A stretch of DNA of 64,000 nt from Zobellella endophytica (GCF_003012775.1 NZ_PXYG01000001.1:868001-932000); one strand, 5' to 3'; positions 1 through 9,247 are shown, counted from the stretch's first letter. Notes: generated by a model from the sequence alone, not told the origin. Made by a program: numbers and translations.

Positions 1-526
1 ACACCGGGCGCATCAGGCCGGTGAGCAGGGTGCCCACGAACTCCAGCAGCCCGAAGTCCAGCAGCAGCGGCAGCAGCAGGCCGGCAAAGATAAACACCGC
101 GAACAGCACCGGCAGCAGATCGTTCAGTACCAGGCCGCCGGTATCACCGCTGTAGAGCATCTCGGGGCCGGACTGGGTGAACACCATCAGCACGAAGGTC
201 GCGCCCAGCAAGCGGCTCAGCAGCCATACCGGACGGACGTTGAACAGGGTATTGAGAAACCGGCTGTTGGTGATGAAAGCCGGTCTGAGCAGGCTGGCCA
301 GCAACGAAATCGCGGCCGACAGGGTGATCAGCACGGTGACAATGGTGGTCAGCCAGCCGGCCAACAGCGCCTGCAGTCCCTTGGCCAGTACCGCTATCAT
401 GATGGTGAGATCGCCGTTGTAGCTGACCGGGGTCATAAACAGCAGGATCCCCGCCAATGAGGGCAGCAAAAACATCAGCAGGTTCCTTCTGCTTGCCGCA
501 GCCTGCCCCGTCAAGGTCTTTTCCAT
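1..526 (-). CDS. YjiH-family membrane protein (5' part, runs off window)
   Basis: This is the first 175 codons of a multi-spanning inner-membrane protein; the 3' end lies beyond position 1. The protein starts MEKTLTGQAAASRRNLLMF and has hydrophobic stretches at about residues 17-32, 44-80, 104-118 and 135-160, including LPSLAGILLFMTP and LLPVLFAVFIFAGLLLPLLL. This matches my recollection of the YjiH family (COG3314, nucleoside-recognition/GATE-type membrane proteins), whose substrate is not established. The start is the ATG at 524-526, preceded five bases upstream by a strong AGGAAGGAG ribosome site. Family assignment is from sequence style over a partial protein, so it is moderate; that the gene is real is much more certain. 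Confidence 0.7.
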   Translation of the reverse strand, partial: MEKTLTGQAAASRRNLLMFLLPSLAGILLFMTPVSYNGDLTIMIAVLAKGLQALLAGWLTTIVTVLITLSAAISLLASLLRPAFITNSRFLNTLFNVRPVWLLSRLLGATFVLMVFTQSGPEMLYSGDTGGLVLNDLLPVLFAVFIFAGLLLPLLLDFGLLEFVGTLLTGLMRPV

Positions 527-825
527 GGTTACTCCTTCCTTATCAGGCACCACACCCAACTCGGCTAAAAAAGGGTATAAACTGCACTTTCATGCAGCCC
601 GGCAAACCGACCCAGAATAAAAACAACCATTCAGTGAATAAATTGTCGATAACGAGAAAGTTTGCTGAATACTTATTTTATAGCCAAATATATTTAATCA
701 AAAGAATTAATCAAAACATAAACCCATAAACAAACATGTTGTTAGATATTTGTTCTGATTTGTTAATATCAGGCGAGGAGTATAAGGATTTTGTATCCTC
801 ATGCCAACAGATCCGGCGCACAAAA
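527..825. other. AT-rich intergenic region, no gene seen
   Basis: About 300 bases between the YjiH-like start and the tpm terminator, markedly AT-rich from about 600 to 800, unlike the surrounding GC-rich DNA. It probably holds the promoter of the minus-strand YjiH-like gene. Short open frames on the plus strand have no ribosome site or recognisable product. I see no RNA gene or clear operator. Confidence 0.5.
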
Positions 826-849
826 TAGAAAAGGCTGCCAATGCAGCCT
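826..849 (-). terminator. Rho-independent terminator of tpm
   Basis: AGGCTGC (832-838), loop CAAT, GCAGCCT (843-849) forms a perfect 7-bp stem. Read on the minus strand it is followed by a short T run (complement of the A's at 829-832). It lies 26 bases after the tpm stop. Confidence 0.7.
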
Positions 850-874
850 CATTCAGAGCCAGTCTTGACCCTGT

Positions 875-1531
875 TCACGTCTTGCGGCGCAGGGCGAAAC
901 AGAGCTCATCGAAAAACGCGCGCTCGCCGCTGGCCACCAGGGGATGGCTGTCGCCCTCTTCCAGCCGACCCAGCAGCTCGATGTCGAAATCGTCACCAAA
1001 CAGGCGGTACACCTCGGCTTCGTTCACGGCAAAAGGCGGGGCCTCATGCTGCACCGGGGCATAATCCAGTGTGACCAGCAGCATGGCGGCCCCGGGACGC
1101 AACAACCGGGCCAGCAGCCCGGCGTAGGAGCGGCGCCAGGCTTCGGGCAAGGCGATCAGCGCGGCCCTGTCGTAGGCGGCATCGAAACATCGCGCCAGGC
1201 TCTCGGCCTGGAAGAAATCGCCCTGATACAGACTGATCCCCCGGGCCTGCCAGCACTGGAAGTGATGCAACGACTGCTGCAGGGGAGCCACCCCGGCTTC
1301 GCGAAAAAAGTCGTGTACCGCCAGCGGCGACAGCTCGAAACCGGCCACCGGGTGCCCCCGCTCCGCCAGCCAGTGCATGTCCAGGCTTTTGCCGCAGAGG
1401 GGGACCAGCACCTCGCTCTGCGCAGCAACGCCCAGTTGCTGCCAGCAGCGGCGCAGATGGTCATTCACCTGTTGTTGATGAAAACCGATACGGGATGACT
1501 GCCAGCGGTCATGCCAGAATTGTGCGTCCAT
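875..1531 (-). CDS. tpm: Thiopurine S-methyltransferase family protein
   Basis: 218 residues, the usual length of bacterial TPMT enzymes. These transfer a methyl group from SAM to thiopurines and, in some bacteria, to selenium or tellurium oxyanions. The N-terminus MDAQFWHDRWQ is typical. The SAM-binding motif VLVPLCGKSLDMHWLA lies at residues 41-56, followed by GFELS (64-68), then the YDRAALIALP segment that ends the Rossmann-like core. The start is the ATG at 1531, with AGGAAG eight bases upstream. The gene stands alone with its own terminator. The natural substrate cannot be read from the sequence. Confidence 0.9.
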   Translation of the reverse strand: MDAQFWHDRWQSSRIGFHQQQVNDHLRRCWQQLGVAAQSEVLVPLCGKSLDMHWLAERGHPVAGFELSPLAVHDFFREAGVAPLQQSLHHFQCWQARGISLYQGDFFQAESLARCFDAAYDRAALIALPEAWRRSYAGLLARLLRPGAAMLLVTLDYAPVQHEAPPFAVNEAEVYRLFGDDFDIELLGRLEEGDSHPLVASGERAFFDELCFALRRKT

Positions 1532-1586
1532 ATGATGCTTCCTGTTACTCGGGAAGGAACACTATCGCAGGACGGTGCGGCCGGCA

Positions 1587-1784
1587 TCAAGTATTGGGCT
1601 TGAACTGGTTGCTGCTGGCATCGTAGTGGTAGCCTATCTGGGACATGCGCGCGTTCAGGCGCCCCCCGTCCAGATCATAGAGTGCCAGCAGCGACGCCAG
1701 GCTGTCGCATTCCAGCCGCAATTTCTCGTTGATGATACTGAGCGCCATATGGCTGTCCATGTGTTCGAGCTGCACTGCATCCAT
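1587..1784 (-). CDS. DUF4250 family small protein
   Basis: 65 residues. The C-terminal pattern LNARMSQIGYHYDASSNQF and the opening LEHMDSHMALSIINEKLRLECDSL match DUF4250 proteins, which are short, cytoplasmic and of unknown function. The start ATG at 1784 has an AGGGGAG ribosome site. It is divergent from the LexA-controlled gene to its right, and its 5' end lies about 65 bases from the first LexA box, so shared control is conceivable but not shown. Confidence 0.8.
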   Translation of the reverse strand: MDAVQLEHMDSHMALSIINEKLRLECDSLASLLALYDLDGGRLNARMSQIGYHYDASSNQFKPNT

Positions 1785-1849
1785 TGCGGTTCTCCCCTCT
1801 TGCTTTTCGCTCAGTATAGCCCGCCGGATCCGCCCCGCCCCACACCAAC

Positions 1850-1869
1850 AACTGTAAATTTAAACAGTG
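1850..1869 (+). promoter_or_regulatory. Upstream LexA (SOS) box
   Basis: CTGTAAATTTAAACAG at 1852-1867 matches the LexA core CTGT-N8-ACAG exactly, with an AT-rich centre. It lies 32 bases upstream of the end-to-end equivalent position of the second box, just 5' of a possible -35 (TTGACC, 1876-1881). Confidence 0.8.
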
Positions 1870-1899
1870 TTTTTCTTGACCTGCGACAACCATGAATAA

Positions 1900-1919
1900 T
1901 ACTGTATATATAGACAGTG
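1900..1919 (+). promoter_or_regulatory. LexA (SOS) box overlapping the sulA-like promoter
   Basis: TACTGTATATATAGACAGTG at 1900-1919 differs little from the enterobacterial consensus and contains CTGT-N8-ACAG at 1902-1917. It overlaps a candidate -10 (AATACT, 1898-1903, 16 bases after TTGACC) and ends 21 bases before the ATG at 1941. Binding here would block transcription directly. Confidence 0.9.
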
Positions 1920-1940
1920 TATGAACAACAAGGATTGCAC

Positions 1941-2423
1941 ATGGCTACCATCTTGTTATCTCGCAAACGGGCTTTCCATTCTTTGTCCCGCCAGTGGGCT
2001 TCCGCTCCCTGCATCGAGGGCGCCGGTGCGGCTGGCAACGTGGGACTTGAGCTTATAGAGGGCTGGAATTCAGCGGCACAGGGCCGGTTGCTGGCGGTGC
2101 TGGCCGAGATCAGCCGGCACCGGCGGGGATGGATACTGGTGGTCAATGCGCCGGCGCCACTGTCCCGGCAGGCCTGGGCGGCGGCGGGTATCGATCCGGC
2201 TCACGTCATCAGCACCGGTGGCAAGGTACCAAACCCGCTGGGGTTGCTACAGCGGGCACGGGAGCAACCCGGCATCGCCGCTGTGCTTTGCTGGCAGTGG
2301 CAGGACGGGTTGACGGCCGAGCGGCAGGCACAGCTGGCACAGCCGGCCAGACACGGCCACCAGCGGCTGTTTCTGGTGACCAGCGGTGCTGGTGCTGCCG
2401 CGAGCTTGCCAGCCCTGCACTGA
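1941..2423 (+). CDS. sulA: SulA-like SOS cell division inhibitor
   Basis: 160 residues. SulA blocks FtsZ polymerisation after DNA damage and is normally degraded by Lon. Features shared with SulA are a short protein with a central GRLLAVLAEISRHRRGWILVV segment, an LSRQAWAAAGI stretch (compare LSREWVQASGL in E. coli), and an AVLCWQWQDGLTAERQAQL region equivalent to the VIGWLADDLTEEE part. Sequence identity is low, as is usual for SulA outside the enterics. The two LexA boxes upstream give strong support for SOS control. The start at 1941 was chosen over an upstream in-frame ATG at 1917, because 1917 lies inside the LexA box while AAGGA precedes 1941. Confidence 0.8.
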   Translation: MATILLSRKRAFHSLSRQWASAPCIEGAGAAGNVGLELIEGWNSAAQGRLLAVLAEISRHRRGWILVVNAPAPLSRQAWAAAGIDPAHVISTGGKVPNPLGLLQRAREQPGIAAVLCWQWQDGLTAERQAQLAQPARHGHQRLFLVTSGAGAAASLPALH

Positions 2424-2445
2424 CAGCGGGGCCGGTCAATGGAGC

Positions 2446-3414
2446 TCAGGCGAGCTCGCGGCAGACCAGGTCCATCAGCAGCTGGATATGGCCGGGGCTG
2501 TCATTCAGGGCTGCAATGTAGTGGTAGGACTCGCCACCCGCCGCCAGAAACAGCGACCGGTTCTGCTCGGCGATCTCTTCCAGCGTTTCCAGGCAGTCGG
2601 CGGAAAACGCCGGGCAGATCACGTCCAGCCGCTTGATGCCTTCTCCCGGCAGCGCCTGCATGGTGCCGTCGGTATAGGGCTGCAGCCAGGGTTCGCGACC
2701 AAAGCGGGACTGAAAGGTGGTGCGCCATTGGTGCCGCTCCAGTCCCAGCTGGGCCGCCACCAGCTCGGAAGTGCGGTGACACTGCAGCCCATAGGGGTCT
2801 CCCTCGTCCTGATAGCGTTGGGGAATACCGTGGTAGGACAGCAACAGCAGCTCGCCCCGCCCATGCAGCTCCCAGTGGGCACGCACCGAATCGGCCAGGG
2901 CCTGGATGTAGCCACTGTGATCGTGATAGTCGTGAATAAAGCGGAACGCCGGCACCAGGCGCTCTTTCTTCATCAGCCTGGCCCAGCTGTCAAACACCGA
3001 GGCGGTGGTACTGACCGAATACTGCGGATACAGCGGCAGAATAATGACTCTGCCCACCCCCGCCGCTTTCAGCTCTTCCCAGGCGGTGGCCATGGAGGGC
3101 TCGCCGTAACTCATGCCCAGCGCCACCGGCATCCTGATGCCGGCCCTGTCCAGGGCCTCGCTCAAGGCAGCCTGCTGGCGACGGCTGATCACCATCAGCG
3201 GCGAGCCTTCCGGCCACCAGACGGACTGATACAGCCTGGCGACCTTGGGGGAGCGGAACGGTAAAATCACCCCGTGCAACAGCGGGCACCACAACATCCT
3301 AGGAACATCCACCACGCGGTGATCGTGCAAAAACTGACTGAGAAAGCTCTTTACCGCCTTGGCGGTGGGGGCGGTGGGGGTACCCAGGTTAACCAGTAAA
3401 ACGCCTGTTTTCAC
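2446..3414 (-). CDS. hemH: Ferrochelatase
   Basis: 322 residues, normal length. HemH inserts ferrous iron into protoporphyrin IX, the last step of protoheme synthesis, at the cytoplasmic membrane surface. Visible motifs are the N-terminal GVLLVNLGTP, SVWWPEGSPL (64-73), LPLYPQYS (127-134), SYHGIPQRY with the metal/proton-handling His195, and the C-terminal CPAFSADCLETLEEI with its conserved glutamates. The only sensible start is the GTG at 3414, preceded by AGGA. It lies just downstream of adk, the same order as in E. coli, but a terminator-like hairpin separates the two, so it may have its own promoter or be transcribed by read-through. Confidence 0.96.
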   Translation of the reverse strand: MKTGVLLVNLGTPTAPTAKAVKSFLSQFLHDHRVVDVPRMLWCPLLHGVILPFRSPKVARLYQSVWWPEGSPLMVISRRQQAALSEALDRAGIRMPVALGMSYGEPSMATAWEELKAAGVGRVIILPLYPQYSVSTTASVFDSWARLMKKERLVPAFRFIHDYHDHSGYIQALADSVRAHWELHGRGELLLLSYHGIPQRYQDEGDPYGLQCHRTSELVAAQLGLERHQWRTTFQSRFGREPWLQPYTDGTMQALPGEGIKRLDVICPAFSADCLETLEEIAEQNRSLFLAAGGESYHYIAALNDSPGHIQLLMDLVCRELA

Positions 3415-3431
3415 TTGTTACCATATCCTGA

Positions 3432-3463
3432 ATAAAACGGCCGGGTGCAGAACGCCCCGGCCG
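3432..3463 (-). terminator. Terminator after adk
   Basis: CGGCCGGG (3438-3445) pairs with CCCGGCCG (3456-3463). On the minus strand this gives an 8-bp GC stem followed by TTTTATT. It sits between the adk stop and the hemH GTG start. Confidence 0.75.
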
Positions 3464-3477
3464 AGAGACGGGTTGTG

Positions 3478-4140
<663 letters not shown>

Positions 4141-4169
4141 TTAGTTATTACATAATTTGGGGCATGATT

Positions 4170-4181
4170 GTGTCATGACAC
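4170..4181. other. 12-bp perfect palindrome upstream of adk
   Basis: GTGTCATGACAC is a perfect palindrome 48 bases upstream of the adk start, in the otherwise AT-richer stretch that should hold the adk promoter. It could be an operator; no regulator can be named from it. Confidence 0.3.
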
Positions 4182-4333
4182 CAGCATGGGGACAAGGGAG
4201 AGGAAGGCCCGGTTAGACCTATTGATGATATTGACGACACCGGTGGGCCGGCCGGGCCGGTTTCGAGCGGCCGAGCCGGGCGCTACACTGACAACAGGGC
4301 ATGCATCATCTGGGCGTCCAGCGGGAGGGCCGT

Positions 4334-5011
4334 ATGTCCATACAACTGCGTACCTTTGGCCGCAACCGACGGGGCCGCGATTTCGCCATCGGCGATCTGC
4401 ACGGTTGCTATCAACAGCTGGCCGAACGACTGGCCGAAGTGCAATTCGACCCCGGTTGCGACCGCCTGTTCAGCGTCGGCGATCTGATCGATCGGGGCCC
4501 GGACTCGCTCCGGTGCCTGCAACTGGTGTTTGAACCCTGGTTTTTCGCGGTACAGGGCAACCATGAGCAGATGATGCTCGCCGCCTTCAATCACGCCAGC
4601 CCGGGTGCCCTGCCGCTGTGGTGCATCAATGGCGGCCACTGGATCCTCGAGCAGGATTGGATGCAGGTGGAAAGCTTCGCCCGGGCGGCGCTAGAACATA
4701 TGTCCCGTGCCATGGAAATCGAGCTGGCGGCGGACGTTCGCCTGGGACTGGTCCATGCCGAGGTGCCCGCCGGCGACTGGCACTGTCTGCACCGCCCGCT
4801 GTCCGAACACCAGCTCGCCCAGCTGTGGTGGGCCCGGGAGCGGCTGGCCCGCCGCGATACCAGCCCGGTCGCCCATATCGATCTGGTGCTGGTGGGACAC
4901 AGCATCGTTGCCACCCCGACCCGGCTCGGCAATACCCTGTTTATCGACACCGGCGCCTTCACCCCCCAGGGCCGGCTGACCCTGTTGCCCATTTCCCCGA
5001 CGTTGCCATAG
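4334..5011 (+). CDS. PrpA/PrpB-type metallophosphoesterase (Ser/Thr protein phosphatase)
   Basis: 225 residues from the ATG at 4334, which follows a GGGAGG ribosome site; an in-frame ATG at 4301 lacks one. The calcineurin-like metal-binding motifs are complete: GDLHG (20-24), GDLIDRGPDS (49-58), GNHE (75-78), and later LVHAEVP and LVGHS. This small family (lambda phosphatase, PphA/PphB, PrpE-like) is known to dephosphorylate serine, threonine or tyrosine residues, or in some members bis-nucleoside tetraphosphates. ApaH is a longer relative, so an ApaH-like role is a minor alternative. It is monocistronic, divergent from adk. Confidence 0.85.
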   Translation: MSIQLRTFGRNRRGRDFAIGDLHGCYQQLAERLAEVQFDPGCDRLFSVGDLIDRGPDSLRCLQLVFEPWFFAVQGNHEQMMLAAFNHASPGALPLWCINGGHWILEQDWMQVESFARAALEHMSRAMEIELAADVRLGLVHAEVPAGDWHCLHRPLSEHQLAQLWWARERLARRDTSPVAHIDLVLVGHSIVATPTRLGNTLFIDTGAFTPQGRLTLLPISPTLP

Positions 5012-5178
5012 CTTCCCCCGCTGGCGCCATGGATCCCTCTTCACTGGCTCTAACCCCAGATTGCTTCATGGTTTGTGATTGCCACTGTTAGCAATAAATA
5101 AATTTATGGCTAACAAGACAGAGGCAACGGCTCCGGCCGCCATCAACCCCGTGCAAACGGATCTGACGAGGGAAAGCA

Positions 5179-6942
5179 ATGGACAAACTGCTCTGCAAAG
5201 CCACCCGGGTAGCCCTGGCCCTGACGCCTTTCATGCTGTTCGGCGCCACGGCCGCGCCCCCTGAAAGCACGGCCGATACGCTCTACCACAATGCCCGGGT
5301 GATCACCGTCAATGACCAATTCGATATCACCGACACCGTGGCCATCAAGGACGGGCGCATCATGGCGGTCGGCCGCTATGATCAGCTGCGGGAACTGGCC
5401 GGTGATGACACCCGGCAGATCGACCTGCAGGGCAAGTCCCTGCTGCCCGGCTTCTATGACGGCCATATTCACGTGGGGACCGGCCCCCGCCCCTTCGGCG
5501 CCACCTTCAATGTTCCCACCCCGGATCAGTTAACGGAAATACTGGCCCAGGAGGCCGCCCAGGTGCCGGCCGGCGACTGGCTGGTCGGGATGATGAACCG
5601 CCCCCATTGCCATATGCAGATGCCCAACCGCCGGGAGCTGGACGCCATCGTGCCCGACCACCCGGTGATGCTGGCCTGCGGCGTACTCAAGCTCACCCTC
5701 AACTCCAGGGCCATCGAGCTGGCCGGCTTGAACAAGGACACACCGGACCCCGAGGACGGCTTGATCGTGCGGGACGAACAGGGCGAGCCGCAGGGCGTGC
5801 TGACCATGGGCGCACGACGCTACGCCACCCGGGTCATCCCCAAGCCGGCGCTGAGTGACGACAGCGCCCGGGAAAACCTGCGCGCCCAGTTGGCAAAATT
5901 CCTGCCCATGGGGGTCACCAGCGTGAATATTGCCGGCGTGCGCCCGAGCGAGTTGCGCCTGATCCAGGATGTCTACCAGCGCTGGGGCGACGAGCTGCCC
6001 CGTGCCACCCTGCAGATTTTCCTGTTTCCGGGTTACGACGAGGTCGACACCAGCCTCGCCGAGCTGGAAGGACTCGGTTTTCGTACCGGTATCGGCGATG
6101 ACCGGCTGAAACTCGGCGCCATCAAGATGAGCATGGACGGCGCCATCGCCGTACCGGACTTCAGGACCCTCAAACCCTATGACGGCCAGGTGCGCTTCGA
6201 TGAACGCGGCCCCTGGGAAAACCGGAAGGGCGATTTCGACGGCGTGACGGTGATCCCCAAGGACAGCCTGTACCGGGTGGCCAGCCGGGCCCATGAGCTG
6301 GGCTGGCAGCTCGGTATCCACACCATAGGGGATGCCGCCGTGGTCGAGGCGGTCGAGGTGCTGGAGCGGGTGCTGCGGGAGCGGCCCCGGGAGGATCACC
6401 GCCACCATCTGCATCACCTGACCATCAGGCCGCCGGAGGAGACCCTCGCCAAGATCGCCGAGCTGGATCTGATCGTCGATACCCAGCCCAACTATACCTA
6501 CTACAACAACGCCTTTATGCTGGCGGCGGTGAGCGGCAACCGGCTGGAGCGGCAAAATCCACAACGCTCCCTGCTGGAGCGCGGCATCCGCATCGCCTAC
6601 GGCTCGGACGGCCTGCCGCATGGCCCCCTGCTCGGGATCTGGGCGGCGGTGAACCGTCTCGGCCATGACGGCAAGGTGTATGGTGCCGAAGAGGCGATTT
6701 CCGTGGAAGAGGCGATCCGGGCCTACACCCGGGGACCGGCCTACCTGACCTTCGACGAGCAGGAGCGTGGCAGCATCGAGGTGGGCAAGGTGGCGGATCT
6801 GGTGGTGCTGGCGGAAGATCCCCTGAGCGTCGATCCGCTGCGACTGCGGGATCTGGCGGTGGAAAGGACCATTATCGCCGGCCGTGAGCTGTTCCAGGGC
6901 TCGCATGTCGAACCCTACCATCAACGGCCGCTGGCGCCCTGA
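5179..6942 (+). CDS. Exported amidohydrolase, YtcJ-like
   Basis: 587 residues. A signal peptide (MDKLLCKATRVALALTPFM, small residues GATAA near 22-26) predicts export. The mature part has the amidohydrolase-3 layout: an N-terminal beta-sandwich piece with ADTLYHNARVITVND, DGHIH metal ligands at 94-98, GIHTIGDAAV, a histidine-rich HHLHHLTI segment, and YGSDGLPHGP carrying the catalytic aspartate. The C-terminus VGKVADLVVLAEDP closes the sandwich. Relatives hydrolyse C-N bonds in diverse compounds; the substrate here is unknown. The start follows a GAGGGAAAGC site. It has its own terminator and no obvious operon partners. Confidence 0.85.
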   Translation: MDKLLCKATRVALALTPFMLFGATAAPPESTADTLYHNARVITVNDQFDITDTVAIKDGRIMAVGRYDQLRELAGDDTRQIDLQGKSLLPGFYDGHIHVGTGPRPFGATFNVPTPDQLTEILAQEAAQVPAGDWLVGMMNRPHCHMQMPNRRELDAIVPDHPVMLACGVLKLTLNSRAIELAGLNKDTPDPEDGLIVRDEQGEPQGVLTMGARRYATRVIPKPALSDDSARENLRAQLAKFLPMGVTSVNIAGVRPSELRLIQDVYQRWGDELPRATLQIFLFPGYDEVDTSLAELEGLGFRTGIGDDRLKLGAIKMSMDGAIAVPDFRTLKPYDGQVRFDERGPWENRKGDFDGVTVIPKDSLYRVASRAHELGWQLGIHTIGDAAVVEAVEVLERVLRERPREDHRHHLHHLTIRPPEETLAKIAELDLIVDTQPNYTYYNNAFMLAAVSGNRLERQNPQRSLLERGIRIAYGSDGLPHGPLLGIWAAVNRLGHDGKVYGAEEAISVEEAIRAYTRGPAYLTFDEQERGSIEVGKVADLVVLAEDPLSVDPLRLRDLAVERTIIAGRELFQGSHVEPYHQRPLAP

Positions 6943-6950
6943 ACCAACGA

Positions 6951-6973
6951 CGCCCTGCCGAGGCAGGGCGTTT
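6951..6973 (+). terminator. Terminator of the amidohydrolase gene
   Basis: CGCCCTGCC (6951-6959) pairs with GGCAGGGCG (6962-6970), followed by TTTC, nine bases after the stop codon. Confidence 0.75.
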
Positions 6974-7018
6974 CAGACGGCTGACAAACTGTCGGATATT
7001 CCTGTGCGCGCCCCGTGC

Positions 7019-7077
7019 ACTCCCGCGAAGGCGGGAGTCCAGTACAAACTGTCATGGATCTCCGCGCAGGCGGAGAT
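7019..7077. repeat. Paired palindromic element (CCCGCGAAGGCGGG family)
   Basis: ACTCCCGCGAAGGCGGGAGT (7019-7038) and ATCTCCGCGCAGGCGGAGAT (7058-7077) are two hairpins in opposite orientation: GGGAGTCCA follows the first and TGGATCTCC precedes the second. Other members lie at 14276, 25476, 35690 and 60282. They are intergenic and resemble REP/BIME-type elements. Confidence 0.75.
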
Positions 7078-7149
7078 GACGATGGTTGAACAGCGATGAC
7101 AAAGGGAAATATCTGGCGACAAGCAGGTGCTGGGTTTTGTCACCCGGCT

Positions 7150-7180
7150 GAAACCGCCCCGGTGCGCCGGGGCGGTTTTC
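7150..7180. terminator. Strong hairpin terminator, htpG side
   Basis: AACCGCCCCGG / CCGGGGCGGTT with a TGCG loop (7152-7177), flanked by A's on one side and T's on the other, so it can act on both strands. It lies just past the htpG stop and is also positioned to stop transcription from the left. Confidence 0.8.
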
Positions 7181-7183
7181 TGC

Positions 7184-9094
7184 TTAGTCCAGCAGCAGGC
7201 GGTTGACCCGGGCCACGAAGGCGGCGGGATCCTTCAGGCCGCCCTGCTCGGCCAATTGCGCCTGCTCCAGCAGCAGGTGCGACCATTCGGTAAACTGGTC
7301 GCCTTCGGCCAGGCTTTCCAGCTTTTTCACCAGTACGTGGTCGGGGTTGAGCTCCAGGATATACTTCTGCTCCGGCACCGGCTGGCCGGCGGCGCGCATC
7401 AGTTTGATCATTTGGGTGCTCATGTCGTGCTCACCGGCCACCACGCAGGACGGGGTGCTGGTCAGGCGGTGGGTCAGGCGCACTTCCTTCACCTCCTCAC
7501 CCAGGGCGGTCTTCACCCGCTCCAGCAAGGGCGCCAGGGCTTCCTTGGCTTCTTCCTGGGCCTTTTTAGTTTCTTCATCGTCCAGCTCGCCCAGATCCAG
7601 CTCGCCCTTGGTCACCGACACGAACTGCTTCTCTTTATAGTCGCTGAGGTGGTTCATCAGCCACTCGTCCACCCGCTCCCACATCAGCAGTACTTCGATG
7701 CCCTTCTTGCGGAAGATTTCCAGGTGCGGGCTGTGACTGGCGGCGGCGTAGCTGTCGGCGGTGATGTAATAGATCTTGTCCTGGCCTTCCTTCATGCGCT
7801 CGATGTAGTCGTCGAGCGACACGCTCTGGGCGTCGGAGTCGCTATGGGTGCTGGCAAAGCGCAGCAAGCCGGCGATTTGCTCGCGGTTGCCGTAATCCTC
7901 GGCCGGACCTTCCTTCAGCACGTTGCCGAATTCCTTCCAGAAGCCCTGGTATTTTTCCGGCTCGTTTTTCGCCATCTGCTCCAGCAGGGACAGTACCCGC
8001 TTGCTGCAGGCCTTGCGCAGCTGGGCGGTGACCTTGTTGTCCTGCAGGATCTCGCGGGACACGTTGAGCGGCAGATCGTTGGAGTCGAGCACCCCCTTCA
8101 CGAACCGCAGGTAGGTGGGCATAAACTGTTCGGCGTCATCCATGATGAACACCCGCTGCACATACAGCTTGAGGCCGTGGCTCTGATCCCGGTTCCACAT
8201 GTCCCAGGGCGCCTTGGCGGGCACGTATAGCAGGCTGGTGTATTCCTGGTTGCCTTCCACCTTGTTGTGGCTCCAGGCCAGGGCGTCCTGCCAGTCGTGG
8301 GAGATGTGCTTGTAGAACTCCTGATATTCCTCGTCGCTCACCTCGCCCTTGGCGCGGGTCCACAGGGCGGTGGCCTTGTTCACCTGCTCCCATTCGCCCT
8401 CGGTGGCGAGAACTTTTTCGCCGTCTTCTTCGCGCTCGGGCTCGCCGTCTTTCCACATTTCCACCGCGATGCTGATATGGTCAGAGTATTTGCCGATGAT
8501 GCTGCGCAGGCGCCAGTCGTCGAGGAACTCCTGCTCGGCGTCGCGCAGGTGCAGGATGACGTCGGTACCACGGCCGGGTTTGTCGATATCGGCCACGGTG
8601 AAGCTGCCGTCGCCGTCGGACTCCCAGCGCACACCGCGGTCGGCCGGCTGGCCGGCGGCCCGGCTCAGCACCGTCACCTTGTCGGCCACGATAAAGGCGG
8701 AATAGAAACCCACCCCGAACTGGCCAATCAGCTGGGAATCCTTGGCCTGGTCGCCGGACAGCTGGCTGAAAAACGCCTTGGTGCCGGACTTGGCGATGGT
8801 GCCCAGGTGCTCGATCACCTCGTCCCGGCTCATGCCGATGCCGTTGTCGGAAATGGTCAGGGTCTTGTTGTCTTTATCCAGGATCAGACGAACCCGCAGG
8901 TTGCCGTCATTTTCATAGAGTTCGCTGTCAGACAGGGCCCTGAAGCGCAGCTTGTCGGCGGCGTCGGCGGCGTTGGACACCAGTTCGCGCAAAAATACCT
9001 CTTTATTGGAATAGAGGCTGTGCGCCATCAGGTTGAGCAGTTGTTTGACTTCGGTTTGAAAACCATGAGTTTCGGTATGCACGGCTTCTGACAT
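7184..9094 (-). CDS. htpG: Hsp90-family chaperone HtpG
   Basis: 636 residues, normal for bacterial Hsp90, an ATP-dependent dimeric chaperone in the cytoplasm. The GHKL ATPase signatures are intact: [16 protein letters not shown] (36-51), DNGIGM (83-88), [11 protein letters not shown] (124-134). The middle domain has the conserved [18 protein letters not shown] stretch, and the C-terminal dimerisation domain ends [11 protein letters not shown]. The start ATG at 9094 has AAGGAA seven bases upstream. A near-consensus sigma-32 promoter lies about 40-65 bases upstream. Transcribed alone, with a strong terminator. Confidence 0.98.
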   Translation of the reverse strand: MSEAVHTETHGFQTEVKQLLNLMAHSLYSNKEVFLRELVSNAADAADKLRFRALSDSELYENDGNLRVRLILDKDNKTLTISDNGIGMSRDEVIEHLGTIAKSGTKAFFSQLSGDQAKDSQLIGQFGVGFYSAFIVADKVTVLSRAAGQPADRGVRWESDGDGSFTVADIDKPGRGTDVILHLRDAEQEFLDDWRLRSIIGKYSDHISIAVEMWKDGEPEREEDGEKVLATEGEWEQVNKATALWTRAKGEVSDEEYQEFYKHISHDWQDALAWSHNKVEGNQEYTSLLYVPAKAPWDMWNRDQSHGLKLYVQRVFIMDDAEQFMPTYLRFVKGVLDSNDLPLNVSREILQDNKVTAQLRKACSKRVLSLLEQMAKNEPEKYQGFWKEFGNVLKEGPAEDYGNREQIAGLLRFASTHSDSDAQSVSLDDYIERMKEGQDKIYYITADSYAAASHSPHLEIFRKKGIEVLLMWERVDEWLMNHLSDYKEKQFVSVTKGELDLGELDDEETKKAQEEAKEALAPLLERVKTALGEEVKEVRLTHRLTSTPSCVVAGEHDMSTQMIKLMRAAGQPVPEQKYILELNPDHVLVKKLESLAEGDQFTEWSHLLLEQAQLAEQGGLKDPAAFVARVNRLLLD

Positions 9095-9130
9095 GATGAG
9101 TTCCTTGCTTGGGTTAACCTACAGCCAGAG

Positions 9131-9158
9131 AGATGGGGTTGGATGCGGGGATTTCAAG
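9131..9158 (-). promoter_or_regulatory. Heat-shock (sigma-32) promoter of htpG
   Basis: On the minus strand CTTGAAA (complement of 9152-9158), a 13-base spacer, then CCCCATCT (complement of 9131-9138). This matches the sigma-32 consensus CTTGAAA-N13-17-CCCCATNT. It lies 37-64 bases upstream of the htpG ATG. Confidence 0.85.
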
Positions 9159-9190
9159 AGCGAGGGGAAACAAAGCCGGAAGCCGGCGAA

Positions 9191-9247
9191 AAAAAGGGGT
9201 CGGAGTCATTTATTTGCAATGTGCAAAAATGACTCCGACCCCTTTTT
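9191..9247. repeat. Long palindrome with GGGGTCGGAGTCATTT arms; also fadIJ terminator
   Basis: Arms at 9191-9211 and 9227-9247 are perfect 21-bp inverted copies containing GGGGTCGGAGTCATTT. The loop itself holds TTGCA-ATG-TGCAA (9214-9226), so nearly the whole 57 bases folds back. On the minus strand it follows the fadJ stop and ends in seven or more T's, a working rho-independent terminator. Palindromes with this GGGGTCRGAGT core are, as I recall, widespread in gammaproteobacteria and linked to REP-associated transposases; no transposase is present here. Confidence 0.75.
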
